A stretch of DNA of 64,000 nucleotides from Vanilla planifolia (taxonomy: Eukaryota; Streptophyta; Magnoliopsida; Asparagales; Orchidaceae). The notes beneath the pieces are model-generated. The model worked only from the letters and a program-made list of their open reading frames with translations, ran no database searches and was not told where the DNA came from. The position numbers and the translations under genes are program-made. Below, piece after piece: positions 53,270-64,000 of the stretch (positions are counted from its first letter, which is position 1; each line of letters starts with the position of its first letter). The stretch spans positions 455,001 to 519,000 of the forward strand of contig JAIUJO010000145.1 of NCBI GenBank assembly GCA_023846275.1. Reading direction: 5' to 3'.

Positions 53270-55290
53270 CACACACACTTGCATGCACATATGTACACAT
53301 ATGCACACCGATATGAACATAAATACATGTACACATACACACATGCACACTGGTAGATACACACACACATACACACAAACCCACAAACAAATGCATATGC
53401 ACACATGAACACCCATGCATACATAGGCATGCACACACACTCATATGCACTCACACAAACATGCTCAAACAAATACATGCACACACACACACACACAGAG
53501 ATATAGACACACACATGGCCACACACACAAATACACATGCACACACAGACATACACACACATGAATGCATGCAGGCACAAAAATGCACATACACACTCTC
53601 ACACACATACACATAAAGACTCATGTGTACACACATGCATGTACACATGCCCAAAGGCACATACACAAAAACATGCAAGCATATGCATACTCACACACAC
53701 ACATGCATGCACACCCATACGCATGCATATGCATACCAATGCACATATACTCACAAACGCACATGTACTCACACTCACATACACACATGCATACCTATGC
53801 ACATATGCATATGTATATACACATACATTAACACACACTCACTAAGCACACACATGCACACATATAAACATATGCACGCACACCCACCCACAAATGCATG
53901 CACACACAAACCAAAACACATAGTCATACACATGCACACAGCACGTGCACAAGCATGCAAACTCACTCACACTCGCATAAGCACATGCATGTTCACATAT
54001 AAATATGTGTACACATGCCTACACACACGCATATGCACAAGCACACTCATACACATAAGCATGCATAAAGACATGCACATAGACTCGCATACCCAAGCAC
54101 ACTCACATGCACACACAAACACAAGCATGCAAGCACACATACATACTTGCACACAATGCACCCACATAAATGCACTCACATATTCACTAACACACCCATA
54201 GGCTTACATATGCACACATGCACAATTTTATAAACACATAAGCACAATCACAAAAACATGCATGAATGCATATGCACAAACAAATAAGTTCATAAACACA
54301 CCATGCACAGATACTAAGATGGATGAATAAACACATACACACACACACATGCAAATGCAATCACATGCACACATACAAATGAATAAATACACACAATTAC
54401 ACACACACACACAAACACACTCACACCCACACAAACATATACATGCACATGCACACATAAAAACAAAAGCATATGCACATACACACACACACACACTCTT
54501 ATAAACACACGCAACCACACCTATACCCAAAGACTCGCACACACATCCACTCGCACCCATGCATGCATTCACACACACAAACTTACACAATGACTCACAA
54601 ACATATCCATATGCCTGAATGCATAAAGACAAACATTAGCATGCACACACATACACACACACAAATGCACACACATATGTGCATAAACTCGGACACACAC
54701 CCACACATACGAACTAATGCACGCACATACACACACACATGCGCATACACAAACCCACACACACTAAGACACATGCACACACACAAATACACATTGGCAT
54801 AAACACATGCCAATAGACATAAACATGCTTGCTCACACATATACACAACTTCACTTGCATACAAACACATGGACACAAAAACAAAAACATATCCACACAC
54901 AAACAAAAACATACATGCACACACATGAACAAATACAGACACACAAATGCATACAAACACATGCACATGCACACATATGCACAAGCAAACACACACCCAC
55001 ACTCATGCAAGCACACATACTCACCAACACACATGCACACACACATAGATTCACTTGTACACATACATATACACAAGCACACACTCGTACACATAGACAC
55101 ACATACATGAAAGCAAACACTTGTGCATGCACACTTCAATACATGCTCATCCACACACATATGCACACCCATATATACATACACATGTACACACTTATAC
55201 ATATAAATGTACACTGGTAGACACACACATACACATACACACACTCAAACACATGTTCATACAAAAATACACACATGCACACATGCAGAG
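53270..55290 (+). repeat. Possible higher-order repeat pair in CA array
   Basis: CATATGCACACC followed by ACACTGGTAGA and then by CACTCA, AGAGA and ACACACACA blocks occurs at about 53298-53520 and again at about 55158-55310, offset about 1.8-1.86 kb. The size agrees with the clearer pair at the right end of the window. Confidence 0.55.
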
Positions 55291-58200
55291 ACACACACAC
55301 ATAAGAACACATGCACACATAAACACAAACATATAGGCATATAAACATGCACAAATACAAGGATTAATGCAAGAACATGCCACACACATGTAGATAGACA
55401 TGCATAATCACACATATGCACATGCACACACATGAACACAAACATATACATGCACCCACACACACACACATGTTTCTATGTATAGACATGCACACACATA
55501 CACACACAAATGCTTTCACTCATGCAGACAGACATTCACAAACACAAACACAAAAAACAAACACAAATACTAACACAGAACCACACACATGCATAAAAAT
55601 GCACTAACAAAGACACACATGTGATCGTGTGCACTCACATACACACACAAGTACACACGTATACAAAGACATGCACACACACACATGCATATACACACAC
55701 ACACCCACACACACACATGCAATCACAAATACTCGCATACACACACACACACACAAATGATGGACACATGCACATTAATGCAAACGAACACCCACACATA
55801 TGAACATGCAAATGCACAACGACACATATAGACATAGTTATCAAACAAATGCACAAAAACAAACACACACATAGGAACACATATGCTCACACCCAAACAC
55901 ACACACAAGCATACAAACACATATACACACACAGACACAAACATGCATTTTTAACATGCTCATGCACACATATATATGCACCAATGCTTATAGATGCACA
56001 CACGTAAAGCACACACAAATATGCATGCACTTTCACTCACACAAAACAATACACATGTGCACACACGCATACACACTTTCTCTTTAGTACATGTCGCACA
56101 CATGCACACACACACATATACACACGTAGATGCACACCCACATGCACACATACACACTAACACATAGCTACACACTTATGCTTGCACACACACACACACA
56201 CAAACACATTCTCACTTGCATGCTCCCAAGTACACACAAAAGCACATGTACAAGCACACACATACACACACGCACACATATATGTTCACATGTACAAACA
56301 CACAAACACTCACATGCATACATGCCCATTCACAAGTGGACAAACACACACAAAACACCCTTACACACATACACACAAAAAAACATACATAATCATCCAT
56401 GTAAATGCAAATAAATGCACACCCACATGCATTTGCATGGACCCATTTGCAAACTCCTTCACACACACACATAACCACTCGCATGCACATAAGCACACAA
56501 TGAACACATACAAACACTCACAAACCTGCACATGTTCACACCAACACAAAAATACACAAATTAACATAAAAACTTACACACAAGAACCCAAAGATATATA
56601 CATATATGCACACACACATGTGCACATGCACATGCACATACACACCCCAACACCTACACACATAGAACCACATGCACATGCAAGCTTGCACAGCATGTGG
56701 ACATGACCCAAACCTACACACACATGCACACTTGGATGCATGGACACATACACACATGCAAACACATGCACACATAGAAAAATAAACATGCATGCCACGT
56801 ACATGCACTCATGCACACTACAGATGCATATGCACGTGCACATGAATACACAAGCACATGCACATACATGTACAAGCACATACACAATCAAATGCATTGG
56901 ATCACAGATAAAAACAAAGACAAACACAAAGACACACATCAATATGTTGACATACGCATTCATGCACTCACATTCACACAAATGTAGCTCATGCTTTGAC
57001 ACACATAGAGACACAGATGTGCATAAGCATGCACACAAACCCAAATGCAACCATGATTGCCCAATCACACACATATGTGCATGCACACATGCACATGCAC
57101 ACAAACATGCATGTGCACGCAAACACACAAATGCATATGCATGCACACACACATAAACACACACATGTGCAAATAATGCTACACAAGAACACGTAGAAGC
57201 ATGCATACATAAATACACACACACACAAACAAGTAGGTAAGTACACACAAAAGCATAAACACATGTGCACATGTACATGCACATACACCTGCATTCACAC
57301 AAGCACACACACACACAAACTTGCACATGCATAGATACACACACACACTCACCCTTGCATGCACACACATGCCCACACATGGACATGCACATTCATACAT
57401 ACACATACCACCATGCATGCACACACAGTCATACTCATGCTTATGCACACACAAAAACATGCATGCACAAACATATGTGCACACATCCACACAGAAGTAA
57501 ATATGCATACACACACACACAAAACACAAAAAATACACACACGCACAGACAAACAACATACAAATGCACTTGTACATGTAAACACTCCCACACACACACT
57601 CACATCTACATGAACACACAAAATCTAACACATGCACACAAACTAGCACACGTGCCTAGACCCACACTTGCGCATGAACACAAACAAGTGTATAAACAAG
57701 CAAACACACATGTACCCACACAAGCATGCACATGGATACACACTCACACATAAACTCATGCATATAGGTGTATGCATAGAACATGCACACACATGCATAT
57801 ACTTACATGCATGCACATACACACATACAAAAACTAACACTTGCACACACATATGTATGCAAACATACACATATCTACATGAACACACATAGACACGTGT
57901 GTGCACAAGCACACTCATGCACACCCACCTACAAGCAAATGTACATGCACTTGCATTCTTGTACACTCTCATGGCACACACATGAATGCATCAACACATG
58001 CACACAACAAGAAAACACAAGCACACACACACATGTAAACAAACATGCATGCACATGCATTCATAGACATGCACCCACAAATGCACATATGCATGCAAAC
58101 ATATGCGCATGCACATGCACACACAAGAAAATGAAAATACAAAAAAACACATAGTCGCAAGCACACATATAAGCTCATAAACATGCACACATATAGGCAC

Positions 58201-58594
58201 ACACATATGCACACACATGCACATGCACCCATGCATTCCTACATGCATACATGCATTCACACACATTCATGTACAAACACACACATAGACATTTACACAC
58301 ATGAACACATAAACTTACACAAAAAAAATAAATATGCACATGCATATGCACAAATTGACACACACAAACACATGCACAAGCATGCAAACACATGCTCACA
58401 AACACACACACACATGTGCATGCAACCATGCACATACAGACATGCGAGCATGCACACACACATACACATACATAAACTCATATACACACACATGAACAAA
58501 CACATACACACATATGCACACACATCCAAGCACATGCACATAGAGGTACATGCACATGCACACACTTAGACACATGTATGCACACACATGCACA

Positions 58595-58820
58595 TAGACT
58601 CACACCAACACAGATGAACATGCACACACACACACACACACCCATATATGAACACACACACATGCACATGCACATTCATACACAACTACACATGCACAAA
58701 TGCATGTACAAACCCATACACATGCACATAAATGCACACCAACATAGAAGAACATGCACACACATGCATACACAATTACATACACACGAATGCATGTACA
58801 AGCCCACACACATACATATA
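58595..58820 (+). repeat. Local duplication within CA array
   Basis: CACACCAACACAGATGAACA at about 58602 recurs as CACACCAACATAGAAGAACA at about 58736. AATGCATGTACAAACCCA likewise recurs as AATGCATGTACAAGCCCA. The offset is about 100-135 bp. Confidence 0.75.
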
Positions 58821-60619
58821 TTTACATGCACACACAGACATGCAAAGAAACACATGTGCACACACATGCACACAAACATGCATATGCATGCACACATAAA
58901 CACATAGACACATTCATGCACACACATACATACACACACACACACATGTGCACACACATGTACACTAATATGCAGACACAGCACACATGCATACATAAAC
59001 ATGAACAAACACACACACATGCAAAAAAATGCACATGTTCACACACAAAGATATGCACTTGCAGACACATATATACATAGAGACACACACATGTAAGCAT
59101 ACATATAAATACATAAACGGGCTCACTTACATGAACACAAACATCCATGCACTCCAAACACATGCATACTAACATAAGAACTCAAATGCATGTGAACAGA
59201 CACATAAACATGCATGTATGCACATGCACACACTTGTATACACATGCACAAAAGTGCACACAAACACACACACATATGAATTTACATGCATTCACATGCA
59301 GACAAATGGCTATATGCACACAAATGCATGCACACATGTACATAGAAATACATGCACACATGCACACACTCATGGATGTAATGCATGCATACAGACAAAC
59401 ACACTCATGCACACATAATTACACATGTACAACAATGCACATGTGCATAGATAAGCACACAAACCCATCTACACACACATGAAAACACACAAGTATATGG
59501 CTAGGCACATAAAGACATAAAAATAAACACACACACAAAAGCATGCACACACATAGGCACACACGTGCAAGAACAAACACTAATGCACAAGAACAAACTT
59601 GTAGACACACATAAATGTATGCACTCTCACATTCACGCACATGCAAAGGCACAAGCACATGCACATGTAAAAACACAAGAGCACACACATGCTCATGCAC
59701 AAACACACGTGCACACATATGGACATAAATGCACGTAGATGCACACACACACACTCTCACAAATGTACACACACAAGCACACACAAACACACTTACACAC
59801 ATACACGTGTGTGCATATTCATACACACTTGTAGACACCAACACACATACACACCCTCATACACACACATATGTATGCAAGCATACAAGCATGCACACAT
59901 GCACACACACTTAAATACACAAACACACATTTGCACACAATCATGCAACACACCCACACACTCCTCAACACATGCATTAACATACACACAAGCACACACA
60001 CACACACACCCAAACAAACATGCTCTTACACACACACATAAATGTACACACATGTGCACACACACACACACACATACAGACATACTAGCACCTGAGGACA
60101 CATCTACTCGCACACATACACACACTTCACACATTCACACGCACACACAACTACTTATGCACACACACTTCCAAAAATACACGCAAGTGCACACACATGC
60201 ACACACATGCATGCAAAAAGACTTAAACACTTGCTTGGATGCTTAAATAAAAATAGATATGTATGCACTCACATGCATATTCACACATGTACATATGCAC
60301 AAGCACACACAAACTCATTCACACAAACATGCATATGCATGTAGACATGCATATACACAAACTTGCATACACACACAAACACACACACAGATACACACAC
60401 ACACATATACACACACACACATGCACATTTATAGAGATGCATGCAAAGACATGAACACATACACAAATGCAAACACGTGCACCCACATGCAAGCATACGC
60501 ACACACACACAAAGACTAGTATAACGACATTGATACACAAATACAGTTACACACATATAAAAACATACAAGCAAAAACATATACATATATAGATATACAT
60601 GCACACATGCAATCACATA

Positions 60620-62110
60620 TGTGCACACACACATGCACAAGAAAGCAGACACACGAGCATGCTTGTATGCACCCACAAACACAAGCACACACACATGATC
60701 AGATCTACACTCTCACAAACAATCATACATGTACACAAAAAGGCACATGCACATGCATATACACACATTTTTACAAAAGAAAAATCACATAACAGAAAAA
60801 ACATGCACAAGTGCATACATACTCACATAGACACATGCACTTACAAACACGTGCATTTGAACATACATTAACATGCATGCTCACACACCTATACACAATC
60901 ATGCATGGACACACACATACAGACATAACCATACAAACAAGTCATACATAAGCATGCACACACACACACATGTAGACATAAGCACAAATGCACATACATG
61001 CACATGTAAGAAAATAAATAGATACACATGCATACACTCACACGCATGCATACATATAAGCACACAACCACATATATGCACACACAAACACACACAGATG
61101 TACAAGCATACACATGCACACACACACAAACATACAAACACGAACATGCAACAGAAGCACACATGCATAGAAGCGCACATGCATAAATGCACAAACATAG
61201 ACATGCACACACACGTGTATGGATATGCAGTCGCACAAACACATGCATGCACTCACCCAAACATGCACATGCACAAGCATACACATATGCAAAAATAAAG
61301 ACATATTTGGACACACATGCACATTCGCACATGTATATGCATGCATACACAGATAAGCATACTTATGCTCATACACACACAAGCACACATGCACACACAC
61401 ACACTTGCATTCACACATACACACACACATGAACACAAACATGCATGCAAACACATGGGCACATTCACACATGCACTCATATATAGAAGTGCATATAGAC
61501 TCACATGCACGCACACACACATTAGCATGCACACTCACACAAAAGAATGCACGTACACATGCTTTTGCACATAGACACTCAAATGCACAAATGAACACAC
61601 ATTAACAAATGCACACACACACACATGCACACATGCAAGGATATGAATGCATTGAACACATACATGCACACACACACACACGCACACTCCATACATGAAT
61701 ACATGTATAAAAACTAACATGTAGATGCACACATGAACATTAACACAAATGCATAGACATCCATACACGCACACATTAATGCAAATGCATAGTTGTAGAG
61801 ACACACATATGCATATACAATCACACACATGTGCATGCTAACAAGACAAGCATGCATGCATACATACACAACCATGCACATACGCATACACACATGTTAA
61901 AACATATGTACACACACATGCATACACATGCACACAAATGTACACACATTTAGGCACCATCATACACACAAACATTCTCTCACACACACACATACAGATA
62001 CACATGCATATGCATAAATACACACATATTTACACATAAATGCCTATGCACAAACACATATGCACATGAACAGACATGCATGAACATCCAAATATGCTCA
62101 AATGCATAGG
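60620..62110 (+). repeat. CA-array higher-order repeat, copy 1
   Basis: It contains landmark words repeated in copy 2: GAAAGCAGACACACGAGCAT at 60641, TTACAAAAGAAAAATCACAT near 60771, ATATGCAGTCGCACAAAC near 61223, CACTCCATACATGAATACAT at 61685 and CATCCAAATATG near 62086. Confidence 0.88.
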
Positions 62111-62436
62111 CTTACACACACATGCAGACATACGCAAATGCACCTGAACACATTAATGCACACACATATGCCCACACACATAGGAGCATACATGCACATA
62201 CCCACATACAAACACACATGTAAACACACACACACACACCCACACCCAGACTCACAAACGTGCACATGAGCACACATAACACACACACTAGCACACACAT
62301 CACACTCACATCTGCACATGGACACACAATCATATGCAAACACACAATTACACACTCACATGCACACACACACAAATATGCACATGCATACAAACACTCA
62401 TGCATAAGCAAACATATGCCCACACACAAATACATG

Positions 62437-64000
62437 CAAGCACACACACATGCACAAGAAAGCACACACACGAGCATGCTTGTGTGCACCCACAAACACA
62501 AGCACACACACACATGAACACATCTACACTCTCTCACACACACATACACGTACACATAAAGGTACATGCACACACATATACACACATTATTACAAAAGAA
62601 AAATCACATAAAAGAAAAAACATGCACAGGTGTATGCACACTCACATAGACACATGGACTCACAAACACATGCACTTGAATATACATTCATATGCACGCT
62701 CACACACCTAGACACAAACATGCATGGACACACGCAAACACACATGATCATACAAACATGCCACACAAAAGCGCACACACACACACATGTAGACACAAGC
62801 ACAAATGCACATACATGAACATTTAAGCAAACACATAGATCCACATGCATACACTCATGCACATGCATGGGTAAAAGCACACTACCGCATATATGCACAC
62901 ACAAACACACATAGACGCACAAGCATACACATGCACACACACACACATACACACAGGAACATGCACACATACACACAAGCACACATGCACACATGCACAC
63001 AAATACACATACACAACTTCACAACACACACACACACACATGTATGCATATGCAGTCTCACAAACTCATGCATGCACTCACACAAACATGCACATGCACA
63101 AGCATACACCTGCAAAAATAAAGACACATATTTGGACACACATCCACATATACACACATGCGCATACACGCACATGTATATGCATGCATACACATACAAG
63201 CATACTTATGCACATAGACACAAAAGCACACATGCACACACACACACACATACTTGCACATAAACATACACACACATGAACACAAACATGCATGCAAACA
63301 AACATGCACACAATCACACATTCACTCACACATAGAAGCACATATAGACACACACTTACATGCATGCACACACACATAAGCTCATGCACACTCACACAAA
63401 AGAATTCACATACACATGCTTTTGCACATAGACATTTAAATGAACAAATGAAAACACATTAAAAAATGCACACACACATACCCATGCATACACACACATG
63501 CACACATGCATGCAGGCAAGGATATGCATGCATATGAACACATACATGCACACACACACATGTACACTCCATACATGAATGCATGTACAAACACTAACAT
63601 GTACATGCACACTTGAACATAGACACAAATGCACTAACATCAACACACACATGCATGAATGCAAATGAATAGTTGCAGACACATACACATATGCATATAC
63701 AATCACACACATATGAAAGCTAACATAGACAAGCATGCATGCATACACACACAAACGTGCACATACACATACATACATGTTAAAACCTATGCACACACAT
63801 GAATACACATGCACATGAATGTACACACATGCACACACATATAAGTACCATCATACACACAAAAGTTCTCACACAGACACACATATATAGATACACATGC
63901 ACATGCATAAACACAGATATACTTACACACAAATGCACATGTAGAAACACATATGCACATGAATAGACATGCATGAGCATCCAAATATGTTCACATGTAT
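62437..64000 (+). repeat. CA-array higher-order repeat, copy 2 (cut by window end)
   Basis: The same landmarks in the same order: GAAAGCACACACACGAGCAT at 62458, TTACAAAAGAAAAATCACAT near 62590, ATATGCAGTCTCACAAAC near 63048, CACTCCATACATGAATGCAT at 63565, CATCCAAATATG near 63979. The offset to copy 1 grows from 1,817 to about 1,890 bp through small indels. Confidence 0.88.

Larger units (their letters stand above)
51857..64000 (+). repeat. Right CA-rich minisatellite array with higher-order repeats
   Basis: More than 12 kb of ACACATGCAC-type words, AC-rich on the + strand like the left array. A higher-order repeat is visible at the right end, and blocks elsewhere recur at a similar distance (CACTGGTAGA at about 53348 and 55212). 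Every long frame is a Cys/His/Val/Met or Thr/His product of the repeat and not a gene. The array runs off the window. Confidence 0.93.

Noticed and set aside
51830-63985. Long frames such as 56574-57392 (272 codons) and 53623-54201 (192 codons)
   Set aside because: Same cause as in the left CA array: low-complexity repeats give long stop-free frames by chance. No signal of a cysteine-rich secreted protein beyond composition.

Overview
The window looks like repeat-rich nuclear DNA from a land plant. Two observations support this. First, about 27 degenerate copies of a roughly 118-bp sequence match the plant 5S rRNA gene best; copies at 42341, 44071, 45401 and 49068 still show recognisable box A and box C blocks. 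Second, the one clear coding remnant is a plant-type L1 LINE with a DUF4283-like ORF1, a zinc knuckle and a GPWMIV-type motif, followed by the start of an endonuclease ORF2. The exact lineage cannot be read from the sequence. A large-genome plant such as a gymnosperm or fern is plausible, but that is a guess. I see no intact protein-coding gene, tRNA gene or other functional RNA gene.

Layout. (1) 1-4205 and 51857-64000 are long CA-rich arrays made of ACACATGCAC-like words, both AC-rich on the + strand. The right array shows a higher-order period of about 1.82-1.88 kb. (2) 4206-51856 is a 47.6-kb AT-rich tandem array. Its typical unit, about 1.2-1.5 kb, is: 5S-like sequence (mostly on the - strand), AT spacer, purine (GA) tract, AT spacer. 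Four units carry an extra AT module (type B). (3) The array is interrupted by a 5'-retained, 3'-truncated LINE (about 9588-12087, GC-rich against an AT-rich background), by a single-copy-looking segment (13791-15841), and by an 11.4-kb polypyrimidine block (22037-33395) made of two direct copies of a unit of about 6.1-6.6 kb. (4) A 3.3-kb segment (42505-45840) is inverted, so its three 5S-like copies lie on the + strand and its purine tracts read as CT.

Interpretation. The core looks like an old 5S rDNA-type tandem array, or a satellite derived from one, that has decayed. CpG sites are mostly lost, the T-run that would end Pol III transcription is still found next to most copies, and indels, partial duplications and inversions have accumulated. 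Both edges of the core fall inside 5S-like copies, so the change from CA array to core happened within the repeat unit. Almost every open reading frame in the window is a by-product of CA (Cys/His/Val/Met), CT (Ser/Leu/Phe) or TA (Ile/Tyr) composition and is not annotated as a gene.
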